Source: Myxosarcina sp. GA_180221_E-2-1-MAG-40_15
GTDB lineage: Bacteria; Cyanobacteriota; Cyanobacteriia; Cyanobacteriales; Xenococcaceae
Length of the DNA: 64,000 nucleotides
Direction of reading: 5' to 3'
Assembly: GCA_020692205.1 (NCBI GenBank)
Contig: JAIMKV010000007.1
Coordinates: 1 to 64,000 of the forward strand
The notes below the pieces were generated by a model. The model did not search any database. It was not told the DNA's origin and saw only the letters and a program-made list of their open reading frames with translations. Every line of letters starts with the position of its first letter. Within the stretch, counting starts at the first letter, position 1. This document shows, piece by piece, positions 38,833 to 47,872 of the stretch. Made by a program: the position numbers and the translations under genes.

Positions 38833-39810
38833 TTGTCGGTGTTTACCAAAAAACGTAACGGAGTCGGTCACTATTGTTTTGCTGGTTTGAGTATAGGCGC
38901 GATCGCTTTATCTGTAGCTGGATATTTAGGTAGGCTAAATCTATTTCTTGAATTTGCTTCTGGCTACAAACTGCAATTTTTGTTAATGGCTCTGTGCAGT
39001 TTAGTTTATTTTTTACTGACTCGTAAAAAACTGTGGATCGCAATTAATCTATTTTGTGTGTTGCTCAATTTAGCGGAAATTTTACCTTGGTATTTCAATC
39101 AGCCAGAGATTGCTAACCCTCAGCAGTATCAACCACTAAAGGTTTTTTCCTATAATGTTTTGTGGGAAAATAAAAATTACGCTCAAGCGATCGCCTTAAT
39201 CAACCGAGAGCAGCCAGATATAGCAATTTTCCAAGAAGCAGTACCCCACTGGAATTCTGAATTAATCGCTCTAAAGTCTAGCTATCCTTATCATCTTCGA
39301 GCAAAACAGCTAGAAATAGAAGTATATAGTAAGCTGCCGTTAAATAAACCCCAAATAAAGCTCTATGGTACTTATCGTGGCTTAGTGATTGCCGAGATCA
39401 AAGTGGGCGATCGTTTAGTCAAGTTTGCTGCGACTCATGCTTACCCTCAACTGTATTGGGGACCGGGAGGCTGGCTAATTCGGAATCAGCACCTCAAAAT
39501 TGGGATCGGCGAATATGTTCACAATCTTAATCAACCAGCGATCATCTTGGGAGATTTGAACGTCTCGATGTGGTCACCTTTTTACCATGAGATGATCGAA
39601 CGCTCTGGTTTGCGCAATGCTCGCCAGGGATTAGGTATCTTACCAACTCATTCTATAATTGCGCCTCAATTTGCGGCTCTTTCTGCTCCCATTGACCACT
39701 GTTTAGTAAGTTCCGAGATTCAAGTCAAAAACTTCAAATTAGGCCCTGCCATTGGTTCAGATCATCTACCAATTATTGCTGAGTTGTTAATTCCTTTCAA
39801 ACAATCTTAA
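38833..39810 (+). CDS. Membrane-anchored endonuclease/exonuclease/phosphatase-family protein
   Basis: A 325-residue protein. Three N-terminal membrane helices (about residues 12-90) are followed by an EEP/DNase I-like domain. Motifs are FSYNVLWENKNY (Asn), DIAIFQEA (catalytic Glu), ILGDLNVSMWS (Asp, Asn) and GSDHLPIIAEL (Asp-His). The active site faces the periplasm if the usual topology holds. Substrates in this superfamily range from nucleic acids to phospholipids. The start is TTG at 38833 or the in-frame GTG at 38839; neither has a strong ribosome-binding site. Convergent with thyX. Confidence 0.85.
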   Translation: MSVFTKKRNGVGHYCFAGLSIGAIALSVAGYLGRLNLFLEFASGYKLQFLLMALCSLVYFLLTRKKLWIAINLFCVLLNLAEILPWYFNQPEIANPQQYQPLKVFSYNVLWENKNYAQAIALINREQPDIAIFQEAVPHWNSELIALKSSYPYHLRAKQLEIEVYSKLPLNKPQIKLYGTYRGLVIAEIKVGDRLVKFAATHAYPQLYWGPGGWLIRNQHLKIGIGEYVHNLNQPAIILGDLNVSMWSPFYHEMIERSGLRNARQGLGILPTHSIIAPQFAALSAPIDHCLVSSEIQVKNFKLGPAIGSDHLPIIAELLIPFKQS

Positions 39811-39847
39811 TTTTGATTACTAGTTTTTTTCAACTAATCTCTTAGTC

Positions 39848-40564
39848 TTATTTCTGGGACTCTCCCGCGTCTGCATGAGTTGACCATGCTTTCATCGATA
39901 CAGGAACAACCGGTTTAATTAACTCAATAATTGCCTGAGCATAAGCTCCAATTTCGCTTTGCGCCCCCGTACCTAAACGTAAGCCGATAAAATTGAGTAA
40001 TGCCTGTAGCGAAACTGTCCAAACCCAAGAAGTGTAAACCGCAGGAATTAATACGCCCCTAGCTTGTTCTCTACCTACGCCCAGTTCCAATAGCTGATTG
40101 TAGGCTTGATAGCTATGTTCACACTGCGCTTGATAAATGGCGATCGCTTTATGGTTCAAATCCTCTGCTAAATTACCAACGGTGGCTTGTTTATTATTTT
40201 TTGATTGTTTTCTAAAAGTTTGAGGAATATAAAATTCGTTGCTATCGTCGATGGCTACATAGCGAAAGCTTTTCTCATTCCAGCCCAGTTGTTCATCGTT
40301 ATGATTACTAGCGATTACGTGCTTCCACCATTGCCGAGATATATATAGCGGGGCTTTGACTTTGAACTTAAATACCACGCCCCGAAAAGGCGAAGTATGC
40401 TGATGCTTAATTAAATAATTAATTAATTTAATATCGCGATCGCTCAACTGGGTTGAACTCTTTTCAAAAGAGGCTCTAGCGTCATTAACTATACTCAAAT
40501 CGTTACCCATCGAATCGATTAGCTCAATTCTACTTTTGCCATCATTTAAAGGATCTATTATCAT
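39848..40564 (-). CDS. thyX: FAD-dependent thymidylate synthase ThyX
   Basis: A 238-residue flavin-dependent thymidylate synthase that makes dTMP from dUMP with methylenetetrahydrofolate and NADPH. KHQHTSPFRGVVFKFKVKAP and the ThyX motif region SRQWWKHVIASNHNDEQLGWN are followed by EKSFRYV. The canonical RHRxxSxNxxSxR motif is altered to KHVIAS...NEKSFR, a variation I recall in cyanobacterial enzymes. The C-terminal QSEIGAYAQAIIELIKPVVP is conserved. It lies 25 bases downstream of dcd, forming a pyrimidine-nucleotide unit. Confidence 0.94.
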   Translation of the reverse strand: MIIDPLNDGKSRIELIDSMGNDLSIVNDARASFEKSSTQLSDRDIKLINYLIKHQHTSPFRGVVFKFKVKAPLYISRQWWKHVIASNHNDEQLGWNEKSFRYVAIDDSNEFYIPQTFRKQSKNNKQATVGNLAEDLNHKAIAIYQAQCEHSYQAYNQLLELGVGREQARGVLIPAVYTSWVWTVSLQALLNFIGLRLGTGAQSEIGAYAQAIIELIKPVVPVSMKAWSTHADAGESQK

Positions 40565-40589
40565 TTATACTCCTGACTCCTGACTTCAA

Positions 40590-41192
40590 TCAAACCTTTG
40601 GCAAGGTTACGCCTGAGCCTTGATTTTGATATTTACCGCCGCGATCGGCATAGGTTGTTTCGCAAGATTCTCCTTCAAAAAATAATAGTTGCACTACCCC
40701 TTCGTTGGCATAGATCTTGACATCAGCACTTGAAGCATTGCTAAACTCCAAAGTAATACTTTTACCTTGCCAAGAAGCTTCTAAGGGTGTGGTATTGGCA
40801 ATGACACCGACACGAGCATAAGTTGACTTACCCAAGCAAATAGCCGTAACGTTGGCAGGCATTTTAATGCTTTCTAACGACGCTCCCAGACCATAGCTAT
40901 TGGCAGGAATAATAAAGTAAGATGAGCCATCTTCGCTGCTGTGCAACTGGGCCTGTTCTAAGTTTTTGGAATTAAACTTTTTGGGATCTATTACCGTGCC
41001 AGGAATATGCCTAAAAATTCTAAAATCGTGCGGCGACAGACGAATATCATAACCATAAGAGCTAAGTCCCCAACTAATAGTAGCTACGGCTTGCTCTGCG
41101 CCCAAAACCGCTTTTCTCACCGATTTTGATTCAAAAGGAGCAATCATCCCCTGGCGGGCTTGTTCAATTATCCACTTATCATTTTTGATCAT
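40590..41192 (-). CDS. dcd: dCTP deaminase
   Basis: A 200-residue enzyme that converts dCTP to dUTP. The family start MIKNDKWIIEQARQGMIAPFE is encoded from the ATG at 41190-41192; an upstream in-frame TTG (41216) would add eight residues not expected in the family. Key segments are SSYGYDIRLSP, KSTYARVGVIANTTPLE with the catalytic Glu, and EFSNASSADVKIYANEGVVQLLFFEG. It precedes thyX by 25 bases on the same strand, supplying the dUMP precursor after dUTPase action. Confidence 0.93.
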   Translation of the reverse strand: MIKNDKWIIEQARQGMIAPFESKSVRKAVLGAEQAVATISWGLSSYGYDIRLSPHDFRIFRHIPGTVIDPKKFNSKNLEQAQLHSSEDGSSYFIIPANSYGLGASLESIKMPANVTAICLGKSTYARVGVIANTTPLEASWQGKSITLEFSNASSADVKIYANEGVVQLLFFEGESCETTYADRGGKYQNQGSGVTLPKV

Positions 41193-41316
41193 GTTCCAGG
41201 CAATGTTGTAACTCAAAATTTCTTAGCAGAGAGTATCTTACCAAGATCAGTAGCTATATTAAACATTGTTAACTATGTATTTAAAATCTAAATCCTTCTT
41301 CTAAATAAACATCAAA

Positions 41317-41589
41317 TCAATATTTAGCTGCAATTTCAGTTTGATAGTCAAAAAGAACCGTCTCGCCAAAAGTAGAGATATTGCCTACATTTATATTTCT
41401 GTTGACTTCTGTGAATGTAGGGATAAGAAGGAAGCCATGATTACCAGCATTATAAGTTCCTTGAGCAATAATATATCCGAGATCGTTAATGCCTTTGGCT
41501 TCTGTAATTTTATAACCTAAATCAAAATATACAGGTTTTAGCCAATCATTAACGTTAGTTACAACTCCATCTTGATAAATAATTGGGAT
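41317..41589 (-). pseudogene. C-terminal fragment of an HAF-repeat extracellular protein
   Basis: A 91-codon minus-strand frame without a start codon, opening right after an in-frame stop at 41590-41592. It reads PIIYQDGVVTNVNDWLK, then KGINDLGYIIAQGTYN and NHGFLLIPTF, resembling the INDxGxIVGxG...HAFLLTP pattern of HAF-family extracellular repeats. The N-terminal repeats are missing. It occupies much of the 41193-41915 gap; the remainder, up to hsp20, holds no gene I can support. Confidence 0.55.
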
Positions 41590-41915
41590 TTATGTGAAGT
41601 AATTGCTAAGTTTGAAGGTATTTGTGATCTAGAACAATATAACTATTTGACCGTCTGTGACGTTAAACTTCGTTTGACCAACACCACAACTTAAGTCACT
41701 AAAAGTTGTTGGCTTACTCCGAACTCTCAATTGAGACAGGGATTTTTTTTTACTGTTTACTGAAAAAAGGTTGGGTTTACCGCAAAATTAGTTCGGGCAG
41801 TAACCGCTACCAAACAAGGTAATAAACCACACTTACAAGCTCAATAAAAATTCAATAAGATGATATCAAAGCGAGAAAAGAATTAGTAATAAATAAAACT
41901 TACGGAGATAAAAAG

Positions 41916-42374
41916 ATGGCGATTGTTCGTTATAGTCCTTGGCAAGAAATGAACTCTTTACAACACCAGTTAAATAGAATGCTTGATGATGTTTTAACCC
42001 CAGCTTCTGTAGCTGAGTTTGGTAACTTTTCCAAAGTTCCCTCAGTCGAACTTACCGAAACCAAAGAAAATTTAGTTTTGCGATTAGAAGTGCCTGGAAT
42101 GCAGCCTGCTGATCTTAACATTGAAGCAACAGCAAAAAGCGTTTCAATTTCAGGAGAACGTAAGTCTCAGGTCAAATCTGAAGCTGAAGGTAAAACTCGT
42201 TCTGAATTCCGCTACGGTAGTTTCCAAAGAGTAATTCCTCTACCTGCAAGAATTCAGAATACTGAAGTAAAAGCTGAATATAAAGACGGTATTCTTCAGC
42301 TAACCTTACCAAAAGCTGAATCAGAAAAAAACAAAGTAGTGAAAATTAATTTACTAGACAAAGCTGATGCTTAA
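41916..42374 (+). CDS. Small heat-shock protein (Hsp20/alpha-crystallin family)
   Basis: A 152-residue molecular chaperone of the HspA/Hsp17 type. The alpha-crystallin domain spans about residues 45-140 (VPSVELTETKENLVLRLEVPGM, GERKSQ, FRYGSFQRVIPLP, YKDGILQLTLPKAE). The N-terminal MAIVRYSPWQEMNSLQHQLNRM is typical of cyanobacterial HspA. A GGAG ribosome-binding site precedes the ATG. In Synechocystis the homologous 5' UTR is an RNA thermometer; I could not recognise an equivalent fold here, nor a CIRCE element. A strong terminator follows. Confidence 0.94.
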   Translation: MAIVRYSPWQEMNSLQHQLNRMLDDVLTPASVAEFGNFSKVPSVELTETKENLVLRLEVPGMQPADLNIEATAKSVSISGERKSQVKSEAEGKTRSEFRYGSFQRVIPLPARIQNTEVKAEYKDGILQLTLPKAESEKNKVVKINLLDKADA

Positions 42375-42400
42375 TTACAGTTAATTAATTTACCGTAGAA

Positions 42401-42448
42401 GGCGGCGTACCTGTCACTAAATCAGGCGGCGTACCTGTCACTAAATCA
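42401..42448. repeat. Perfect 24-bp tandem repeat (2 copies)
   Basis: Two identical 24-base units, 42401-42424 and 42425-42448, each beginning GGCGGCGTACCTGTCACTAA, lie between the hsp20 stop codon and its terminator, so they would be part of the 3' untranslated region. They are more GC-rich than the surroundings. Confidence 0.9.
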
Positions 42449-42471
42449 ACTGATAATCTAGCTTAAATACT

Positions 42472-42503
42472 ACTAGTCATAGTTAATCTATGACTAGTTT
42501 TTT
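42472..42503 (+). terminator. Rho-independent terminator of hsp20
   Basis: ACTAGTCATAG (42472-42482) pairs perfectly with CTATGACTAGT (42488-42498) over a 5-base loop and is followed by six T. The rest of the 42375-42722 spacer shows no gene. Confidence 0.92.
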
Positions 42504-42722
42504 AATTCACAAATCAGTTTCAGCGATCGCCTATAGGCACTCTTAATAATTTTGGCTATCTTTAAACTAAAAAGTTACTAGCAAAGCGCGATCGCATTTA
42601 AAAACATTTACACTTTCAACTTGAAGAGAATATGTTTGCAGGGATCGATAACTAACTGATAGGTTTGACGCTCGACAATGGACAGTTGACACTGTTTAAT
42701 TAAATAATTAACCAAGAAAACA

Positions 42723-43148
42723 ATGACTGAAGAATTAATAGAACTGAGGAAAAGTATTGAAGCCCATGATTACAAAACAGCGTTGCTTCTAGTTGATCGC
42801 TTAGAAGAAATGTCACTAGAAGACAAACTCAATAAAATATATAGCTATACGGTTATTTTGCTACAGTATTTAATCAAGCAGGAAGCTGAAGGAAGAACTA
42901 CTAGATCTTGGAACAACTCAATTCTCAATTCACTAGAACAAATAAAGCGAACTAATAAAAGAAGAAAAGCCAGTGGTTATTATGCCTCTGCTTCAGACCT
43001 GATAGAGATTATTGAAGAAGCAAGCAGTCGTGCTTTAAGAGATGCTGCTGAAGAAGCTTTCGGCGGTGTTTACAGCGAACAAGAGATTTTAGCAAAAATT
43101 GATTTGGACTCAATTAAACAACAAGCCTTAGGGATGATTTCGGACTAG
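42723..43148 (+). CDS. DUF29 family protein
   Basis: A 141-residue helical protein. ELIELRKSIEAHDYKTALLLVDRLEEM, LEDKLNKIYSYTVILLQYLIKQEAEGRTTRSW and the closing segment around EEAFGGVYSEQEIL match DUF29, a family greatly expanded in cyanobacteria. Function is unknown; family members are often near mobile or toxin-antitoxin-like loci, but no partner is adjacent here. Transcribed alone. Confidence 0.85.
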   Translation: MTEELIELRKSIEAHDYKTALLLVDRLEEMSLEDKLNKIYSYTVILLQYLIKQEAEGRTTRSWNNSILNSLEQIKRTNKRRKASGYYASASDLIEIIEEASSRALRDAAEEAFGGVYSEQEILAKIDLDSIKQQALGMISD

Positions 43149-43256
43149 GAACGAAGTCTACAATTATCTTTATTTCAACAATAAATTCTGAAGGGGCGAC
43201 ACAAGATGGTTAAAGGCAGATGAGAAGGGGAATTGAGTAAAGTAGTCTCCCGAAAA

Positions 43257-43436
43257 ATGAGAGACGCGGAAGCGAAGCTTCCCAGTAACAGTAGCTCGGT
43301 TGCATCTATTGTGTATGTTAAGGTTTTTGGCGACACAGAAAAATTACTGGTCTAAGTGGGAGATATAGAACCCCAAGCTTTTCAAAAAGGTATTATTATT
43401 CAAGTCGGTATTGAAGAGCGATCGCTTCTAGAATAG
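43257..43436 (+). pseudogene. Short interrupted open frame (possible relic)
   Basis: From an ATG at 43257 a 32-codon frame runs to a TAA at 43353-43355. The same frame then continues 26 codons to a TAG at 43434-43436, with coding-like wording on both sides (SIVYVKVFGDTEKLLV before, VGDIEPQAFQKGIIIQVGIEE after). This suggests a small gene broken by a nonsense change; the family is not recognised. It is the only coding-like stretch in the 43149-43604 gap. Confidence 0.35.
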
Positions 43437-43493
43437 ATGTAGCTAAATTCTTTTTATTCAAAGGCTCTATTTTTACCCAATCAAATAAACCAG

Positions 43494-43527
43494 AAAAAAG
43501 CTGGCTCACAAATCACAGTGAGCCAGC
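43494..43527 (-). terminator. Rho-independent terminator of the HtrA-family gene
   Basis: On the minus strand a perfect 10-bp stem (GCTGGCTCAC with GTGAGCCAGC, 8-base loop) is followed by a run of T. It lies about 80 bases after the protease stop codon. Confidence 0.88.
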
Positions 43528-43604
43528 GTCTATTTATATTTAATAGATGTTTAGCTGCTTTGAGCTAATAGCTGAAAGCGGGATTGTTAATCGTCTCCAT
43601 CTTA

Positions 43605-44834
43605 TTAAGAAAGTCCTTCTAACTGAGTCGTAACGACTTGCAACTTCAAAGTGCGATCGCCACGCCTAACGGTCAACTGGAGATTTTTATCTAAGCCACT
43701 ACCGTCAACGATGGTTTGCAACTCACCTGCGTCAGTAATTGGCTGACCATCAATAGCCGTAATTACATCCCCCAAACGTAAACCTGCTGACTCGGCTGGA
43801 GTATTAGGCAAGACTCTGACGATTAAGACTCCTTCAACTTCAGGAACAGCAAAAGGAGAATTGGGGTTACTGTTATTTCTCTGGGCTAATTCTGGAGTTA
43901 GCGTCAGCATCTGCACCCCAATATAAGGGTGAGGAACTTGTTGACCCGCAGCTAAAGTATTGGTAATCGATCTTGCCTTATCAATTGGGATAGCAAAACC
44001 AATGCCGTTAGCGTCAGGGCGAATTGCCGTATTGATGCCGATTACCTCTCCCTGTTCATTTAATAATGGTCCTCCAGAATTACCAGGGTTAATTGCGGCA
44101 TCAGTTTGCAGAAAGTCAATGCGCTTATCAGGGATACCAACTTGAGCTGAAGAACGAGTTAGAGTACTAATAATACCTAAAGTAACGGTGTTATTTAATC
44201 CTACAGGATTACCTACAGCGATCGCCCAGTCACCTACCTGAACGTTTTCCGAGTTACCCAAAGGAGCAATAGGAAGATCTACCCCCGAAGCTTCAATCTT
44301 GACTACTGCCAAGTCGGTAACTTCATCTTTGCCTTTGACTATTCCTTCAAATTCTCGTCCATCATTGAGGATAACCGTCACTCGCTCTGCGCCACTAACT
44401 ACGTGAGCATTAGTCAAGATTATGCCGTCTTTTTGGGTAATAAAGCCCGAACCCTGTCCTCGTACCTGTCTTTCTCGCGGCATGGCACCGCCAAAGCGAT
44501 CGCCAAAAAATTCGCGCAAGAAGGGATCTTCAAACAAAGGTTCCATTCTGGTGGCAACGGTTCTCTCTGTATCAATTCTGACTACTGCTGGACCTGTTTT
44601 TGCCACAGCTGCTGCCACAAAACTACTGGACTTGCTGGTAGCAGGTGCTTGTGCCAGAATTTTTGGTTCGCTCTTGAGAGCAATAGGATTCTGCTTATAG
44701 TTTAATTTAGAGTTCAAAGGTAATGTGTCCGCCCGCGAAGACATTACTCTAATGGTGCTAAAAGTCAAAATGACTCCTAAAAAAAGTGCTACAGCGTGGC
44801 TAGCCACTTTACCTAGAAATCGCTTATTTTTCAT
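43605..44834 (-). CDS. HtrA/Deg-family serine protease (HhoA/HhoB/HtrA type)
   Basis: A 409-residue periplasmic or thylakoid-lumen protease. An N-terminal signal anchor (about residues 10-32) leads to a trypsin-like domain with the triad visible as TNAHVV (His near 143), TDLAVVKI (Asp near 175) and GNSGGPL (Ser near 252). One PDZ domain follows (about 300-400, VLPNTPAESAGLRLGDVI). Cyanobacteria have three Deg paralogues; which one this is cannot be settled here. It degrades damaged proteins under heat or light stress. A dedicated terminator follows. Confidence 0.93.
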   Translation of the reverse strand: MKNKRFLGKVASHAVALFLGVILTFSTIRVMSSRADTLPLNSKLNYKQNPIALKSEPKILAQAPATSKSSSFVAAAVAKTGPAVVRIDTERTVATRMEPLFEDPFLREFFGDRFGGAMPRERQVRGQGSGFITQKDGIILTNAHVVSGAERVTVILNDGREFEGIVKGKDEVTDLAVVKIEASGVDLPIAPLGNSENVQVGDWAIAVGNPVGLNNTVTLGIISTLTRSSAQVGIPDKRIDFLQTDAAINPGNSGGPLLNEQGEVIGINTAIRPDANGIGFAIPIDKARSITNTLAAGQQVPHPYIGVQMLTLTPELAQRNNSNPNSPFAVPEVEGVLIVRVLPNTPAESAGLRLGDVITAIDGQPITDAGELQTIVDGSGLDKNLQLTVRRGDRTLKLQVVTTQLEGLS

Positions 44835-44992
44835 TATTAGTCAATTTCAATTAATTTAATTAGTCATACTTTCTTATCATAGCTTGACTAAATACTTGGC
44901 TTCTCTGTTCCTCATCGAGTTTATTGATGATCTATTACTTCTGGCGGAGTTTAAACGATAAACTAATTGGCAATAATCTTACATTATGATTA

Positions 44993-46609
44993 ATGCTTTC
45001 CATGGCAAATAACTCTAGTTCTCCTAACTCGTATGCCATTGATTTTGGCACTAGCAATACCGCGATTGCCCGTTGGAACATTGCTACAGGTAAAGCTGAA
45101 CTGGTTAAATTACCTGGTTTATCGCAACAGTTTAGCTCTCTGCCACCTCTAATTCCTAGTTTGATTTATGTAGAAAATGCCGCAGCAGAAATGATTACGG
45201 CAGGACAAACGGTTCGCGATCGCGGTTTGGATTTAAAGAGCGATTTAAGATTTTTTCATAATTTTAAACGAGGCATTGGTACTGATATTCAGGGCTTTTT
45301 ACCTGAATTGGATGGTCAAAAGATTTCGTTTGAGCAAATAGGGGAATGGTTCTTACGTCAGCTGATTAGCAGTCTTCAGTCGGAAATGTCGCAAAATCTA
45401 GAATCTTTGGTTTTGACTGTTCCTGTTGATAGTTTTGAATCCTATCGTCACTGGCTGATGGAAATCTGTCAGTCATTAGCAGTAGAACAGATTTGGATTT
45501 TGGATGAACCTACCGCTGCGGCTTTGGGCTATGGTGCGGCTGATCGAGAGTTGTTGCTAGTCATTGATTTTGGTGGCGGTACGGTGGATTTATCTTTGGT
45601 AAAGCTTTCGTCTAAAAGTCCTCAAAACGGTTATTTACTAAAGTGGGGCAAAAAAATGTTGGGTAAAAATACTGCCCAACAAAAGAACACGGCTCAGGTA
45701 ATTGCCAAAGCAGGAGCTAATCTGGGGGGTGCAGATATTGATAATTGGTTAGTGGATTATTTTGCCACTACCCAAGAGTTGCCTAAGTCTGCCTTGACTA
45801 CTCGTTTGGCTGAACGGCTTAAGATCAAGCTTTCTGGCAATGAGTCGGCTAAAGAGGTTTACTTTGACGATGAAACCTGGGCGACTTACGATCTGAGCTT
45901 GGATCGCGATCGCTTTGAGACGATCTTAGAAGAGCAGGGTTTTTTTGCCATACTTGATGGTCTAATGAATCAAGTATGCCAGCAGGCTCAACGTAACGGA
46001 ATTGAGGCTAGTGATATCGACTCAGTATTGTTAGTCGGTGGTTCGGTACAAATTCCCGCCGTACAAAATTGGGTCAAGCAGTATTTTGATGAAGCTAAGA
46101 TAAAGAACCAACTTCAGTTTGAGGCGATCGCCACAGGTGCGTTACAGGTGTCTCAAACCGTTGAAGTACAAGACTTTTTAGCTCATAGCTATGGCATTCG
46201 CTATTGGAATCGTCAAACCAACAGCCATGACTGGCATCCGATTATCCCAACTGGACAGTCTTATCCGATGCAACAGCCAGCCGAACTAGTTTTAGGAGCT
46301 TCTCAACCCAATCAAAGCAGTATTGAGCTAATCGTTGGCGAATTGAGTGCAGATACCGCTACTGAGGTTTATTTTGATGGCGATCGCCTAATCACTCGTC
46401 TGGTTGAAAATAACCACATAGTTCAGCCACTAAATGACCGTGAAGGGGCTAGGACTATTGCTCGCCTTGAACCACCAGGAAACCCTGGAAGCGATCGCTT
46501 AAGACTATTATTTAGTGTCGATCCAGAAAGATATCTACGTATTACAGTAGAAGACTTATTAACTCAGAAATCTTTACTGAATAATTACATAATAGTCAAG
46601 CTAAATTAA
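44993..46609 (+). CDS. Hsp70/DnaK-like ATPase without standard C-terminus
   Basis: A 538-residue actin-fold protein. The phosphate-1 motif YAIDFGTSNTAIA is near residue 15, the connection around WILDEPTAAALGYG near 170, phosphate-2 LLVIDFGGGTVDLSLV near 190, and SVLLVGGSVQIPAVQNW near 345. The C-terminal ~130 residues form a shortened substrate-binding-like part lacking the EEVD-type or lid helices of DnaK. Such Hsp70-like proteins are common in cyanobacteria; clients are unknown. The start is ATG at 44993 or 45002. It is divergent from the HtrA gene, so both stress-type genes share a spacer. Confidence 0.88.
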   Translation: MLSMANNSSSPNSYAIDFGTSNTAIARWNIATGKAELVKLPGLSQQFSSLPPLIPSLIYVENAAAEMITAGQTVRDRGLDLKSDLRFFHNFKRGIGTDIQGFLPELDGQKISFEQIGEWFLRQLISSLQSEMSQNLESLVLTVPVDSFESYRHWLMEICQSLAVEQIWILDEPTAAALGYGAADRELLLVIDFGGGTVDLSLVKLSSKSPQNGYLLKWGKKMLGKNTAQQKNTAQVIAKAGANLGGADIDNWLVDYFATTQELPKSALTTRLAERLKIKLSGNESAKEVYFDDETWATYDLSLDRDRFETILEEQGFFAILDGLMNQVCQQAQRNGIEASDIDSVLLVGGSVQIPAVQNWVKQYFDEAKIKNQLQFEAIATGALQVSQTVEVQDFLAHSYGIRYWNRQTNSHDWHPIIPTGQSYPMQQPAELVLGASQPNQSSIELIVGELSADTATEVYFDGDRLITRLVENNHIVQPLNDREGARTIARLEPPGNPGSDRLRLLFSVDPERYLRITVEDLLTQKSLLNNYIIVKLN

Positions 46610-46638
46610 CAAAGCATACTGTAACATGTACTTATGTG

Positions 46639-46669
46639 AAATCAACCAGAGTGCAATTGGTTGATTTTG
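46639..46669 (+). terminator. Probable terminator after the Hsp70-like gene
   Basis: AAATCAACCA (46639-46648) pairs perfectly with TGGTTGATTT (46658-46667), but the T tract is short. The remainder of the spacer to 46982 shows no gene. Confidence 0.6.
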
Positions 46670-46982
46670 CTGTAATTCATCGAATATTTTAATATTTAGG
46701 AGGTTATTAGCCTAACTGCAAACGACTAATTCTTAATTAGTTTTCAATAATAGCTACTGTTTGGCATAGCTAAACATCTCAAATCGGCAATTTTATAACT
46801 CACAGCAATATAAATACTACATTACAGTTTTCATTACCATTATCACTTTACGCGTTAAGGAAATGATCTAGTAATAAATACTCAGATGGATTAAATTGAA
46901 AAGTTCAACATCAAAAAAGTAACAGTGAGCATATTGCAACACAGTAAATAACTGTCCCAGACCACAGAAAATTACCAAAATA

Positions 46983-47774
46983 ATGAAGCATAAGCGGGTA
47001 AATATATTAAATATTCCTATCGATAATATAGGGATGTACGAGCTTTTAGATAGGTTGCAAAGTGGTGGAGTTGTATTTACTCCTAACGTAGATCATCTGG
47101 TCAAGCTACAGAAGGATCGTGAATTTTATCAAGTATATCAAGTTGCCGATTATCGAATGTGCGATAGTCAGCTGATTTTATATGCCTCTCGTTTTTTGGG
47201 GCAGCCGATCCATGAAAAGGTATCGGGTTCGGACTTATTTCCTGCTTTTTACCAATGCTACAGTAGTGATGCTAACGTCAAAATATTTTTGCTGGGCGGT
47301 TTAGACGGCGTAGCCGAAAAAGCTCGCTGTAGAATTAATGCTAAAGTTGGGCGCAATATGGTGATTGGTTCTTATTCTCCTTCTTTTGGCTTTGAAAAAG
47401 ATCCCGCAGAGTGCAGCAAGATTATTGAGATGATTAATCGCTCTGGAGCTAACGTCTTGGCAGTAGGAGTTGGCGCACCCAAGCAAGAAAAATGGATTGG
47501 TAAATATAAAGCTAGCTTACCAGGAGTTTCTACTTTCTTTGCCATTGGTGCAACTTTAGACTTTGAAGCAGGAAACCTGCGTCGAGCGCCTGCATGGATG
47601 AGTGCGGCTGGTTTAGAGTGGCTTTATCGATTAATTTTAGAGCCTGGTAGACTTTGGAAAAGATATTTGGTGGAAGATGTAGGGTTTTTTGCGTTGATAT
47701 TGCGCCAGAAACTTAATCTGAATCGTAAACAAACTTTTTTGGCAAGAGAAAGTTATTTGAAGCAAGATAACTAA
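46983..47774 (+). CDS. WecG/TagA/CpsF-family glycosyltransferase
   Basis: A 263-residue GT26 enzyme. It has VNILNIPIDNIGMYELLDRLQSG at the start, VFTPNVDHLVKLQKD, SGSDLFPAFYQ, and the signature VGAPKQEKWIGKYKASLPGV. Members transfer N-acetylmannosaminuronic acid, N-acetylmannosamine or related sugars to lipid-linked intermediates in cell-wall or capsule synthesis; the sugar is not predictable. It acts at the cytoplasmic face of the membrane. No other polysaccharide genes are adjacent. It ends in a strong terminator. Confidence 0.92.
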   Translation: MKHKRVNILNIPIDNIGMYELLDRLQSGGVVFTPNVDHLVKLQKDREFYQVYQVADYRMCDSQLILYASRFLGQPIHEKVSGSDLFPAFYQCYSSDANVKIFLLGGLDGVAEKARCRINAKVGRNMVIGSYSPSFGFEKDPAECSKIIEMINRSGANVLAVGVGAPKQEKWIGKYKASLPGVSTFFAIGATLDFEAGNLRRAPAWMSAAGLEWLYRLILEPGRLWKRYLVEDVGFFALILRQKLNLNRKQTFLARESYLKQDN

Positions 47775-47819
47775 ATGTTTATTGCATTTTGTTTCTCTAA
47801 TGTGTAGCAAAGCAATATT

Positions 47820-47872
47820 AAACCCAGATCTTTATTGGTTAAATTTTGTTTCAATTAAAGATCTGGGTTTTT
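47820..47872 (+). terminator. Strong terminator after the WecG-family gene
   Basis: AAACCCAGATCTTTA (47820-47834) pairs perfectly over 15 bases with TAAAGATCTGGGTTT (47856-47870), followed by a short T tract. Confidence 0.85.

Noticed and set aside
41588..41696. Plus-strand frame reading DLCEVIAKFEGICDLEQYNY
   Set aside because: Looks somewhat protein-like but is short, lacks a start and I cannot tie it to a family; left out as a feature.
41740..41915. CIRCE element or RNA thermometer before hsp20
   Set aside because: No TTAGCACTC-N9-GAGTGCTAA-like repeat. I found no convincing stem covering the GGAG site by eye.
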